Assembly: GCA_902801625.1 (NCBI GenBank)
Contig: CADCJI010000007.1
Span: 1 to 64,000, forward strand
Direction of reading: 5' to 3'
Length of the DNA stretch: 64,000 bases
DNA from: an uncultured Bacteroidia bacterium
Lineage (GTDB): Bacteria > Bacteroidota > Bacteroidia > Bacteroidales > F082
The stretch's first letter is position 1. Each line of letters begins with the position of its first letter. The notes below the pieces were generated by a model. The model had not been told where the DNA came from. It saw nothing but the letters and a program-made list of their open reading frames with translations, and did no database searches. A program made the translations under genes and the position numbers. Positions 1-9,000 of this stretch are shown here, one piece after another.

Positions 1-52
1 CCAGCATCTTCATGTACTTCAATCGAGCTTCGTAATCGTGTTTTTTTCGCAT
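1..52 (-). CDS. 5' end of an unidentified gene running off the window
   Basis: A minus-strand reading frame opens with ATG at 52 and is still open at base 1 after 17 codons. The peptide is lysine- and arginine-rich and begins MRKKHDYEARLKYMKM. This vaguely resembles the start of helix-turn-helix transposase or small regulatory proteins, but too little is visible to decide. It lies only 5 bases beyond the terminator hairpin of the next gene, so it would need its own promoter inside that hairpin or read-through. Confidence 0.3.
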   Translation of the reverse strand, partial: MRKKHDYEARLKYMKML

Positions 53-57
53 AATAA

Positions 58-91
58 AACCCCGAAAGTTTTTTGTCCAACTTTCGGGGTT
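58..91 (-). terminator. Rho-independent terminator of the DUF1566-like gene
   Basis: A perfect 13-bp stem (AACCCCGAAAGTT / AACTTTCGGGGTT) with an 8-base loop is followed on the minus strand by TTTTATTAT. It sits 43 bases after the stop of the gene ending at 135. Confidence 0.8.
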
Positions 92-134
92 CAGTTCAAA
101 ACGAAACAGGCTTTGTCTTCTTAAACTTCAGAAC

Positions 135-767
135 TTAGAAATTGATCACGCCACGAACCACGCGTCTTGCATCCTTGGTGCCATTGTAAGTCTGGTCCTT
201 GGAACGCAGTCCACCAGAAGCATTCATATACCATGCACTGGCAACATTATACTCAGTGGATGACCAGCACTCCCAATTAGGATCTGATGGGAATAATTCA
301 TCACCGCCCACAGCCGAAAGGCTTTCGTTCACCTTGTCAATTTTACTGTAGAGGCGCTTCAACTGACCAGCGGCGGGAAGATACCAACCGTTTTCATAAT
401 CAAGGGCGTTAAACGCAGGATGGTCTGACCTATTTTCGAGAATGACCCCAGTGTTCTTGTATCCGTCAAGATTCGCTGTCGCACTGGAGAGTTGTGTACA
501 ATCACGCAATGGACTGTTATAGCAGTTGGGACCCCAAGCAAAGTTGCCGCTGTCATGCAATGCCACAGCCCAACCGTGTTGTCCGGAGCCATCCACGTAA
601 AAGACAACCGCTATTGCACCATTGTCTTCCGAACTAAAAATGGTGGGACCGACCACACGATCACCTTCGCAAAGGATGTCACCCACATGAACTTGGGCAT
701 TCACAAACGATGCCGACAATGCCATGAAAAGCGTCGCCATCATTATTTTCAGTACATTTTTACACAT
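135..767 (-). CDS. Secreted DUF1566/Lcl-like domain protein
   Basis: A 210-residue protein with a signal peptide (hydrophobic residues about 8-24, cleavage after VNA-Q). The mature part matches the DUF1566/Lcl type of C-type-lectin-like domain: a GWYLPAAGQL block around residue 127, a WSSTEY block around 168 and a closing RRVVRGV strand. The same module forms the C-terminal half of the CsgG-like gene at 45901-46986 in this window, so the two loci share a building block. It is monocistronic, between a -7 box at 800-807 and a strong terminator. Ligand and role are unknown; a surface or periplasmic binding function is inference from the fold. Confidence 0.7.
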   Translation of the reverse strand: MCKNVLKIMMATLFMALSASFVNAQVHVGDILCEGDRVVGPTIFSSEDNGAIAVVFYVDGSGQHGWAVALHDSGNFAWGPNCYNSPLRDCTQLSSATANLDGYKNTGVILENRSDHPAFNALDYENGWYLPAAGQLKRLYSKIDKVNESLSAVGGDELFPSDPNWECWSSTEYNVASAWYMNASGGLRSKDQTYNGTKDARRVVRGVINF

Positions 768-799
768 AGCTATTCTATTTTATAGTACGTTTTGGAATG

Positions 800-807
800 C
801 AAAATTA
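800..807 (-). promoter_or_regulatory. -7 promoter box TAATTTTG
   Basis: Matches the Bacteroidetes TAnnTTTG element, about 33 bases upstream of the start at 767. Confidence 0.5.
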
Positions 808-864
808 GTACTTTTTTTTCGAATGAAAATACAAAAACAAAGAAACAAAGAAAAAAAAGCGATT

Positions 865-2115
865 TTACTCCTCAATCAAGTGGTAGTATTTCGTCTGATA
901 TCCCTCCCAATCGCCTGTCAATAGCTCGGGGTGGAAGAAATGGATAAAGTCGGCCAACAACAAATCCGGCTCACACTGCGATTGCTCGAAATAGCCTGTC
1001 GAGAGGATGTCACAGACAATGATTTGATGGTTTTTGTAGGCATCGAAAAGTGAATACACAGGATTCTCTTTACCCAACGCATCGTAGGTCATCGGGAAAG
1101 GATTGGAATTGATGACGCGCCAATAATCTGCATGTTGCGCCTTCGCCAAAATGCTCTCAGCATCCATGGGCACGCTGGCCGTAGAAGGATTGTCCTTCCA
1201 GATATAGTCGGCACCAGCATCGGCGAAGAGCTTGGCGATATAGCTTCGCCCGCCAGCCACATACCATTGACCATTGAAGGCCAGGTCGGAAAACACCGTG
1301 GGACGGTGTTCCACATCGGCACAAAGCGTCGATAGAGCGTTGTAACGTCGCTCGATGTCGTCGAACCAAGCATCAGCCTTGTCTTCGCAGCCTGCCAATA
1401 TGCCGATGACACGAATCCATTCGGCGCGACCCAAAGGCGTGTTTTCCATATAGTCCGCAAAGGGGAACAGCACCGCCCCTGTGACGTTCAAGCCGCCTTG
1501 GTTGCCGTCGAAATAAGGCGAATAGAGCAAAGCATCCGGTTGCAGTTGTATCATCCTTTCAATATCGGCAGAGGCTTCCGTACCGATGTCGTAGACCTTC
1601 TGCTGCGCCAACAGCGAGCGCATGGTGCTGTCGGTCACGAAACGGCCCTCGAGGATGCCTTTCACACGGTCGATTTCACCCAAACGAAGGAAAACGGCCC
1701 ATTGCGTGGCAGAGAAAGAAATCACCGACTTCACCGGCACCTGCAGCACACCAGCCACATCCTTGTCAACCGCGGCTGTCGTGTCCTTGACCAAGGCAAA
1801 CTTGCCCAACGACAAAGTGGTGTCCCATGGGCAAATCACTTCCATCAGGTAGCCGTAATCCTTTTGGCAAACCGTGACATTGCGGGCATAGCGCATAAGG
1901 TTGTCCACCTCGACCTTTTCTTCCTTGACTTGGGTGTTGAACCTACAAGCCGATACTGAAAACAGCAACACAATAAAGAGCATCGCTCCAATTATGTGTC
2001 GCTTTGCGTCATTGCGAGCGAAGCGCGGCAATCCAGATATGGTGTTTCCTTCCTGGATTGCTTCGTTCCTCGCAATGACGGAATCCGTCAGTATTGTACG
2101 ATTATTGTTTTCCAT
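865..2115 (-). CDS. ABC transporter substrate-binding lipoprotein, BtuF-like
   Basis: Periplasmic binding protein of the cobalamin/siderophore (BtuF/FepB) type. I place the start at 2115 because GGAGGAG lies 5 bases upstream, inside the end of the preceding gene, which implies translational coupling; this gives 416 residues. A lipoprotein signal (IVLLFSVSAC) follows an unusually long N-region, so the mature protein would be anchored at Cys about 57 of this start. The body has the two-lobe pattern of the family, with tryptophan- and tyrosine-rich ligand-cleft segments. Last gene of the B12-riboswitch operon, so cobalamin is the likely ligand; heme or siderophore is the alternative. Oddity: about 25 residues between the start and the hydrophobic segment are encoded by a palindromic repeat (2007-2080). 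Confidence 0.8.
   Translation of the reverse strand: MENNNRTILTDSVIARNEAIQEGNTISGLPRFARNDAKRHIIGAMLFIVLLFSVSACRFNTQVKEEKVEVDNLMRYARNVTVCQKDYGYLMEVICPWDTTLSLGKFALVKDTTAAVDKDVAGVLQVPVKSVISFSATQWAVFLRLGEIDRVKGILEGRFVTDSTMRSLLAQQKVYDIGTEASADIERMIQLQPDALLYSPYFDGNQGGLNVTGAVLFPFADYMENTPLGRAEWIRVIGILAGCEDKADAWFDDIERRYNALSTLCADVEHRPTVFSDLAFNGQWYVAGGRSYIAKLFADAGADYIWKDNPSTASVPMDAESILAKAQHADYWRVINSNPFPMTYDALGKENPVYSLFDAYKNHQIIVCDILSTGYFEQSQCEPDLLLADFIHFFHPELLTGDWEGYQTKYYHLIEE
2007..2080. repeat. Palindromic repeat inserted in frame in the BtuF-like gene
   Basis: Imperfect palindrome with arms CGTCATTGCGAGCGAAGC and GCTTCGTTCCTCGCAATGACG around GGCAATCCAG/CTGGATTG. It is a widely dispersed bacterial repeat type. 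Here it is read through in frame, between the start codon and the lipoprotein signal. Confidence 0.8.
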
Positions 2116-2269
2116 TGATCTCCTCCAAGCAGTCTTTGCACAGGCAATCATTGTAATGTTCCTTCAGATAGGCTTTTGTGGCGTCGGTGAGCTTCACCTT
2201 GACGCACCAGCAGTCGATGGAATGCACGCATTCGAAGGTTTTTCCGCAACGGGGACAGGTTTTTGTCAT
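2102..2269 (-). CDS. Small cysteine-rich CWC family protein
   Basis: A 55-residue reading frame beginning MTKTCPRCGKTFEC. It has CPxCGxxFxC, then CWC at 20-22, and a second cluster DCLCKDC near residues 41-47. This matches the cysteine-rich CWC family (PF14375), presumed metal-binding. Its 3' end overlaps the start of the BtuF-like gene by 14 bases and contains that gene's Shine-Dalgarno sequence, so the two are translationally linked. Part of the B12-regulated operon. A role in metal handling is inference; no biochemical function is established to my knowledge. Confidence 0.8.
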   Translation of the reverse strand: MTKTCPRCGKTFECVHSIDCWCVKVKLTDATKAYLKEHYNDCLCKDCLEEINGKQ

Positions 2270-2310
2270 TTGTTTAGTTGTTGATTGTTTAATTGTTTAA
2301 TTGTTAGAAA

Positions 2311-2362
2311 GTTCGGGCGGATTTGCAATCCGCCCGAACGGAGTTGGGGATTTGCAATCCCC
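2311..2362. repeat. Two adjacent hairpins sharing the core ATTTGCAAT
   Basis: 2311-2339 is a near-perfect palindrome GTTCGGGCGG-ATTTGCAAT-CCGCCCGAAC. 2346-2362 is GGGG-ATTTGCAAT-CCCC. They lie between the BtuG-like stop and the CWC gene. There is no U-run, so they look more like an intercistronic REP-type structure (mRNA stability or attenuation) than a classical terminator. Confidence 0.7.
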
Positions 2363-2375
2363 GAAAGAATATCAA

Positions 2376-3479
2376 TTATTTAAACAACATTGCACTGGGA
2401 ATGGCACCCGCCTCGAACGAGCTGAGCAACACACCATCATTGGAATAACGATAGACAGTGCCGTTCATCATGTAGTTCTTGGCATCGGTCACATAAATGT
2501 CGCCCGTCTCAGGCACAACGGCCATGTTGTAGAACATGCCCCCGGCCTCGGCAGCGATATTGAAGGTTTCAGACAAACTCAGCGAGCCGATGTCGAAACG
2601 GCGCACCGCATTGTTGAGAATGAGATACAATTGGTCACCTGCAGGATTGGCTCTCAGTACCGTAGCCGTGCCCTCAAATTCATAACGCTTCACGGCGGTC
2701 TTGAGTTGGGTGTCAATCTCCCACAAAGAAGGTTGCTCGCCATAGTCCTCATCCCACGAACGGCCTTCGCAAAGCACCCAAACATGGTCATTCTTGTCGA
2801 CAGCCATGCTGTTGGGCTCCTTCCCCACCTCAACTTCAGCCACCTTCACGTCGTTGTTCATGTCGATAACTTGAACGGTATTGTAGCTATCATGAGAGTT
2901 GGGATCGATATAATAAGTCGACCAATTACTGACATACAATTCTTTGCCCACAGGCACCAACTTCTCAGTGGTCTTGCCCGTCTCCACAAACCCACAATGG
3001 CTCATGTCCTGCGGGTTGACAATCCAAAGGCCCGTGCCAATCAAATCGCTGACATACGCCTTGTTGGGAGCCACAAAGTACATCTCGCGCGGCGAATAGA
3101 AATCAGTAAGCTTGAAAGGTTTGGTCTGGTCACACTTCAAAGTGTTGGCATCTACCTTATATATTAGATTACTGTTATTGACCACAATATACAACTTGCC
3201 GTCTACCAAAGCCATGCTTTCAGCCACATCGCCGATGGGAGCATCATTTGCCTTGTAAAACAGGTTGTTGGCCACCGTGTCGGCCACTGGATCATAGAAT
3301 GACAGCGAGGCATTGGAAAACTGATAGTTGCCTTCATTCAGGACAAAAACACCTTTGAGATTGACTGGATGAGGCTTTATAGTATCAGTAGGGTCAACGG
3401 GAGTCGGTGTCGGGTCGGGCTTACAGGAGAACAATGCCGTCGCCAACAGAGCCAACAGAAACAGTCTCGTTTTTCTCAT
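2376..3479 (-). CDS. BtuG-like surface beta-propeller lipoprotein (YncE/DUF5074 type)
   Basis: A 367-residue lipoprotein (lipobox ATALFSC, Cys 19) with a proline/threonine linker. Repeated blades of about 45 residues follow, with motifs such as DGKLYIVVNNSN, NKAYVSDL, KELYVSNW and GDIYVTDAKNY, typical of YncE/DUF5074 seven-bladed propellers. In Bacteroides, BtuG is such a propeller and captures cobalamin at the cell surface with very high affinity before BtuB import. Presence in an operon headed by a cobalamin riboswitch strongly supports the same job. It starts 15 bases after the upstream gene. No BtuB TonB receptor is encoded in this window. Confidence 0.82.
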   Translation of the reverse strand: MRKTRLFLLALLATALFSCKPDPTPTPVDPTDTIKPHPVNLKGVFVLNEGNYQFSNASLSFYDPVADTVANNLFYKANDAPIGDVAESMALVDGKLYIVVNNSNLIYKVDANTLKCDQTKPFKLTDFYSPREMYFVAPNKAYVSDLIGTGLWIVNPQDMSHCGFVETGKTTEKLVPVGKELYVSNWSTYYIDPNSHDSYNTVQVIDMNNDVKVAEVEVGKEPNSMAVDKNDHVWVLCEGRSWDEDYGEQPSLWEIDTQLKTAVKRYEFEGTATVLRANPAGDQLYLILNNAVRRFDIGSLSLSETFNIAAEAGGMFYNMAVVPETGDIYVTDAKNYMMNGTVYRYSNDGVLLSSFEAGAIPSAMLFK

Positions 3480-3494
3480 TTCAGTTTGTGTTTT

Positions 3495-4475
3495 TTATTG
3501 TTTCACAACACGTTTCGTAACAGTTTTTCCGTCAGTGTTAATGCGAACGAAATAGATGCCTTGGTTCAAGTCACTCATGTCAACGATATCGAAAGTGGAA
3601 ACCAAAACCTGCTGCCCCACAAGATTATAAATCTCGACGGATTGCAAGTCTTCGGCTTTCACCATCAGTCTGTCTCTCACGGGATTGGGGTACACGGCAA
3701 TGGATTCCTCCGCATTTTCGGGCACATCGTTATGGGCGATGTCATGAATCACACCGACGGCATCAAGGTCAAAGCCGCTGGAAGCGAATGCTGTGGGCCA
3801 TGGGTCGTTGACGATATGGCCTTCTGAGTCTGTGGTGGCATATTCAGGATCGATGTTGCCCACCACGTCGACGATACGGACATGGGTGACACGATTCTTG
3901 TCCAAAAGCTCGTTGTCCTCCACTTCGTCCAGATCGAACGGAGTGCCATAAAACGCACCGTATTTGCTGGCAAAGTTATGGAGTTGTGCAGGAACAATGG
4001 AGCCCGCATTACCGAGTTGCGTTTCGGTTTGGACATAGGTTACAGCGGGGAAACGGAAGAAATTCACGCCGTCGGAACTGACTTCCACAAAGCCCAACTC
4101 AAGTGCCCAAGTATCAGGATTCACAGCATTGGCGAAACCATTCTCAAAGACTGCAAAATCCGGACCTTCGCCATTGTAAATTGGAGACTCGAAGGTTAAG
4201 GTGGCTGTGCCGCCGTCACCCAGACTCACCACATCATAGGTGCCACCTGGCTTACCGAGGGCAAGCGAATCTGCGCCATACGATGCAAGGCCGTTTTCAG
4301 GCTTGTCGATGCGCATCGGGCCTCGCTCCACGGTGCATCCGGCAGCCCAAGCCACAAATGCCGACGAGTCGGCGTGCATGGCTGTGGTGCCGGGTTGATC
4401 TTGCGCGGGCGCAAACTGTGCCCACAGCGCGACCGGCACCATAGCCAACAACAGGATGGAAATCCTTTTTATCAT
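3495..4475 (-). CDS. T9SS-exported surface protein of the B12 operon
   Basis: A 326-residue protein with a signal peptide (to about residue 19), a single globular domain (about 25-250) and a type A T9SS sorting domain at the end (YPNPVRDRL ... GIYFVRI ... KRVVKQ). The globular domain carries GPDFAVFENGF, ELGFVEVSSDGVNFFRFP, YGTPFDL and SSGFDLDAVGVI. I recognise this pattern from secreted proteins of several phyla but cannot assign a biochemical function. Its ATG overlaps the stop of the preceding gene by 4 bases (ATGA). Riboswitch control suggests a surface B12-binding or handoff role; that is inference. Confidence 0.8.
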   Translation of the reverse strand: MIKRISILLLAMVPVALWAQFAPAQDQPGTTAMHADSSAFVAWAAGCTVERGPMRIDKPENGLASYGADSLALGKPGGTYDVVSLGDGGTATLTFESPIYNGEGPDFAVFENGFANAVNPDTWALELGFVEVSSDGVNFFRFPAVTYVQTETQLGNAGSIVPAQLHNFASKYGAFYGTPFDLDEVEDNELLDKNRVTHVRIVDVVGNIDPEYATTDSEGHIVNDPWPTAFASSGFDLDAVGVIHDIAHNDVPENAEESIAVYPNPVRDRLMVKAEDLQSVEIYNLVGQQVLVSTFDIVDMSDLNQGIYFVRINTDGKTVTKRVVKQ

Positions 4476-5722
4476 TTCACCACGAGTTTGGCAGTACGCA
4501 CGGCGCTGTCATCACTGACAGTGATGAAGTACATACCTGCATTCAGCATCTCGGTGCTGATGCGGACTTGCTCGCCAGCCTTTGCGTCAACGCTTTGCTC
4601 GCTGACCAGACGGCCTTGGATGTCGTATACAGAAACAGTGGTCATTCCTGCGTTTTCGACAGACACGAATGCCTCACTAATAGCAGGATTCGGATAAACG
4701 ACCAATGTGTTGGACTGATTCTCATTCACGCCCGTGTTATTGACAGCGGGTTCAATGGGTTGCTCCCAAGCAATGGTGATCCAGTCGGCAGACATGACAC
4801 AGCAGGCATAACCGCCAATCTTGACAAAGTCGTTGTTGTAAATCGGTTCCTCAGCCATCATGTTCATACCCATCAAGCCATTCACACTATGCATGGGAAC
4901 ATCATAATCATCATCGCCCCACTGTGCATCTGGGTTGGGACACATAGTCAGGTCGTATTCATCATCCACATAGGTGATGTTGGTGGGAGCGTCACCGATG
5001 ACCGTCAAGCGGCTGTCGGCAGCTGCAATAGCAGTAAGAGCTTGGAAAACAGTGGCTTCACCATCGAAACGGTAACCCCAAGCTAGAGCAGCTTCAGTGT
5101 AGCTGCACCAGCTGAGTGCAACCACAACCTGGTTTTCGCCTTCGCCAATCCAGAACAGGATCTCGTCAGCTGAAATAGTGGCGTCAACGACTGCATTCGG
5201 GTCGGTGGCAGGAATAATCTCTGTAGTCCAAGAGATGGTGGTCCAGTCTTCGGACATGATGCTGCAAGCAACACCACCAATCTTCACAAAGTCGTCGTTG
5301 TGAATCGGTTCTTCAGCCATCATGTTCTGACCCATCAAGCCATTCACGCTATGCATGGGAACATCATAATCGGGATCACCCCACTGGGCATCCGGGTTGG
5401 GGCACATGGTCAGATCGTATTCGTCATCCACATAGGTGATGTTAGTGGGAGCAGAACCGATTACTGTCAAGCGGCTGTCGGCAGCAGCAATATCAGTAAG
5501 AGCTTGGAAAACAGTGGCATCGCCATCGAAACGATAGCCCCAAGCCAGAGCTGTTTCAGTGTTGCTGCACCAGCTGAGTGCAACCACAACCTCGTTTTCA
5601 CCCTCGCCAATCCAGTATTGGATGTCGGCAGGATCGATAGTGGCATCTTGTTGTGCAAACGAATTGGTCGTAAACAGACCGAAGATTCCCATAAGGAATG
5701 CTAAAGTAAAGATTTTACGCAT
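4472..5722 (-). CDS. T9SS-exported protein with tandem duplicated domain, first gene of B12 operon
   Basis: A 416-residue protein: signal peptide (about 1-23), two near-identical domains (about 25-170 and 185-325), and a T9SS type A sorting domain (YPNPAISEAF ... GMYFITV). Each domain contains IGEGEN, VVALSWC, ALAWGYRFDG, FQAL, AAADSRL, TYVDDEYDL and MHSVNGLMG. The near identity is also visible at DNA level, so the duplication is recent or homogenised. The leader downstream of the riboswitch is about 120 bases. The function is unnamed; expression control makes it a candidate cobalamin/corrinoid-binding surface protein. Each domain has two conserved cysteines (LSWC and LTMC), which could pair or bind metal. 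Confidence 0.8.
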   Translation of the reverse strand: MRKIFTLAFLMGIFGLFTTNSFAQQDATIDPADIQYWIGEGENEVVVALSWCSNTETALAWGYRFDGDATVFQALTDIAAADSRLTVIGSAPTNITYVDDEYDLTMCPNPDAQWGDPDYDVPMHSVNGLMGQNMMAEEPIHNDDFVKIGGVACSIMSEDWTTISWTTEIIPATDPNAVVDATISADEILFWIGEGENQVVVALSWCSYTEAALAWGYRFDGEATVFQALTAIAAADSRLTVIGDAPTNITYVDDEYDLTMCPNPDAQWGDDDYDVPMHSVNGLMGMNMMAEEPIYNNDFVKIGGYACCVMSADWITIAWEQPIEPAVNNTGVNENQSNTLVVYPNPAISEAFVSVENAGMTTVSVYDIQGRLVSEQSVDAKAGEQVRISTEMLNAGMYFITVSDDSAVRTAKLVVK

Positions 5723-5840
5723 AATAATATAATTTTAGGTTTGACATTCAATCCATTACATTAAAATGCTCGCGGAAATGGAGGGTACACCTTAATTTAT
5801 ATAAGGAAAGCCAGCTCTTGTCCCGAAAGCCTTGTTTCAG

Positions 5841-6000
5841 CGACAGGCGGCAGGTCTTCTGACTTACTCCTTTTGGCTGACCGCCTTCCCGAAAGACCAG
5901 GTTTTCAGTGGCATAGTGACCAGCGTGAAGAGCTTACAGCAGCGGGAACTGCTCGGGATTTGCACCCGATTCCCTATTGAGCCTCGCGGCACCGCATATC
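5841..6000 (-). promoter_or_regulatory. Cobalamin riboswitch
   Basis: Read on the minus strand, the conserved elements occur in order: GGAATCGGGTGCAAATCCCG, GAGCAGTTCCCGCTGCTGTAA, GCCACTG (B12 box), GGGAAGGCGG, and the 3' signature AAGTCAGAAGACCTGCC. The 5' end coincides with the start expected from the -7 box at 6006-6013. It controls the operon 5722 to 865, and repression by adenosylcobalamin or related corrinoids is expected. Confidence 0.95.
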
Positions 6001-6005
6001 GGCGG

Positions 6006-6013
6006 CAAAGATA
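6006..6013 (-). promoter_or_regulatory. -7 box TATCTTTG of the B12 operon
   Basis: TAnnTTTG element placing transcription start at about 6000, exactly at the 5' edge of the riboswitch. Confidence 0.7.
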
Positions 6014-6057
6014 CAGTATTTTCAACAAAAAGTATATGGATTCCGAGAAAAAGTTAT

Positions 6058-6065
6058 TATTTTTG
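6058..6065 (+). promoter_or_regulatory. -7 box TATTTTTG
   Basis: TAnnTTTG element 29 bases upstream of the ATG at 6095, divergent from the B12 promoter. Confidence 0.6.
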
Positions 6066-6094
6066 CACCTTAAAATAATAATAAGCACTTCAAC

Positions 6095-9000
6095 ATGAAA
6101 AAAACCATCACACTGTTTATCGCCTTGTTTTTTGCCCTAGGTTGGGCATCGGCGCAAGACATTTATTTCTGCGGCAATGGCAACAATATCGGCAAAATCT
6201 GGAAAAACGACACGCTGATTTATAGCATCTCCGATACAGCCATGGTCATGCTAACCGATATGAAAGTGGCCAACGACAGCACCATTTATAGCGCAGGCTA
6301 TAATTATTCCAACTTTCGGGGTCATGTTTGGTTGAACGACTCGGTTCTATTTATGACCGACACCCCAACTTTCATCGAGCGGATGATGCTCAATGACAAC
6401 GGTTGGACAGCAGTCGGCGAAAACAAGGTTTGGCAAAACGGCGAGATTCTCTATGAATATAGCATTGACAGCAACACCGTTTGCAACCTTTATGCCTTGG
6501 CTGTTGACAATGTTACAGGCGACATTTATACAGGTGGTTCCATCGTTACACCTGGCGTATATGCCTGTGTCTGGAAAAACGACACCATACTTTGGCAATG
6601 TGCGGCCTGGTCGGAAGTCAGCGACCTCTGCTTTGATGGTGACAACCTCTATGCAGCAGGTTTCATCTATGGCGCTGAGTCAATCAATGGCGTAGTATGG
6701 CAAAACGACTCCATCATTTTCCAAATCGAAGGGGGCGACATCACGGAAATCACCGCATACAACGGAAGTTTGTATTGGGCAGGACTCTCAGGCCACGACA
6801 ACACTGCATACATTTGGCAAGACGGCGAGGTGCTTTATTCCCATGTTGACGTAAACATTACGGCTTTGTACGTCAATGAATATGGTGTTTTTTATGCTGG
6901 TATTGACGATGACATTGCCACCGTATGGAAAGACGGTGAAGTCCTCTATGAACCTGAAGAATGCGAAAGCATCACGGCGATTACAGTGCTGCCCACTGAG
7001 ACACCGCAACCTGGTTATGAGCCCAAACTCCTGCCTTGGTTCGATGGTTTCGAGGTCGACAGCACCTGGGCCGACTGGACCATCCTCGACTTCGACGGCA
7101 ACAATGAAATCGCATGGGAGCGCAATGACGACGAAGCCGCCACTGGCGACTTCAGCGCCCGCCACCTCGCCTGCGACAACATCCAGGAAGGCTGGCTCAT
7201 TACTCCTCCCCTATACCTAAATCTCTACTGCGACTCCACTTGGATGAGCTTCAAGACCATGGAAGTCAACCCGAATAACTATACCAGCAGCAGCCTGCTG
7301 ATTTCAACGACAGGCACCCAACTCTCCGATTTCACCGAGATTTGGTCACAAGACAACCCATCCGACACTTGGGATTCCATCCACATCGACCTCTCTGCCT
7401 ACCAAGGCGACACCATCTATCTGGCCTTTAAATACACGGGGCATCATGGCCACGATTGGTACATCGACGACATAAATGTCGAAGAAGCGCTTACAATGTA
7501 CGACATCACCGTCGAAAGCGACAACCCCGACTGGGGCACCGTCACCGGCAGTGGCAGTTATCCATACGGCGCCACCGTCCAAATCGAAGCCCAGCCTAAC
7601 ATTGGTCATGAATTCCTCTGCTGGAATGATGGCATCGCCAGCAACCCCCGCGACATCGTCGTTGTTCAAGACAGCACCTTTGTCGCCTTGTTTGCCATCA
7701 GCCAATACACCATCGAAGTCGTCTCCGACAATTCCATGATGGGCACAGTGACTGGTGGAGGCACCTATCAATACGGCGACACCATCGAGATTGCCGCCAC
7801 GCCTTACATCGGATTCGAGTTCATCAGCTGGACCGACGGCAACACCGACAACCCGCGCACCATTATCGTCACAGAAAACGCGACATACACCGCGCATTTC
7901 GGCTTACAGCAATGCGTCATCAAGACCCAAGTCACCCCCGAAGGTGCAGGCACCGTCGATGGTGGCGGCACCTACGACTATGGCTCCACCATCCAGCTAT
8001 TGGCCCACAACAACACGGGTTATCGCTTCCAAATGTGGGACGATGGCAACCTCACCAATCCGCGAACCATTTTCGTGGAAGGTGATGCCACCTATACCGC
8101 TGTGTTTGAGCCGCTCCCATACGAAATCACCACCGAATGCGACCCCGTGGAAGGCGGTACGGTGAGCGGAGCAGGCACCTATTATTATGGCACTACTGCC
8201 ACGCTGACTGCCACACCTAACGAGAACTACACATTCCTCTGCTGGAGCGACGGCATCGCCAGCAACCCGCGCACCGTCACTGTGACAGGTAACGCTAACT
8301 ACAAAGCTCTGTTCCACTTCAACGGCACGACGGAATACACTATTACCGTGACGGCCAACAATCCATTGTTTGGCACCGTCGCCGGCGGTGGTATCTACCC
8401 TGAAGGCAGTATCGCCGAAATCAGCGCAACACCTTATGAAGGTTCTGTCTTTACAGGTTGGGACGACGGCAACACCAACAACCCACGCAGTATCGTAGTA
8501 ACGCAAGACATGGAATTTATGGCCATGTTCACCAAGACAGAAACTTACACCATCACGGTAAGGCCTGAAAATTCGCTATTGGGCTCCACCTATGGCAGTG
8601 GCGAATATACTCTCAACCAAGTCATCAACATTGGAGCCATCCCCACAGCAGGTTTCTATTTCTCAGGTTGGCAAGACGGCAACATGGATAATCCTCGCAC
8701 CATCACTGTGACGGGAGACGCCGAATACATCGCCTCGTTCTCACAAGAGCCTGTTCTGACCTATACCGTCACTGTGCTATGTGACGAAACCCAAGGCTTC
8801 ATACTTGGTGCCGGCACCTATATCGCAGGCAGCATCGCCACCATCGCCGCCATCCCTGCCGACGGCTTCGTGTTCGTGAGATGGAACGATGGGACCACAG
8901 AGAACCCCAAGGAAGTCATCGTTGACGAAGACATCGTGTTGGCTGCCTTCTTTGAATTCACCAGCGTCGATGAAAACGGCATGGAGACTGTCAGCCTCTA

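Noticed and set aside
1498..1959. Long plus-strand open frame opposite the BtuF-like gene
   Set aside because: It is an antisense shadow of a well-supported gene, with no domain and no promoter. Many similar shadows (for example opposite clpB at 50488-51801) were left out.
2311..2362. Operon terminator after the BtuG-like gene
   Set aside because: The hairpins lack a U-run, and the downstream CWC and BtuF-like genes fit the operon, so read-through is more likely.
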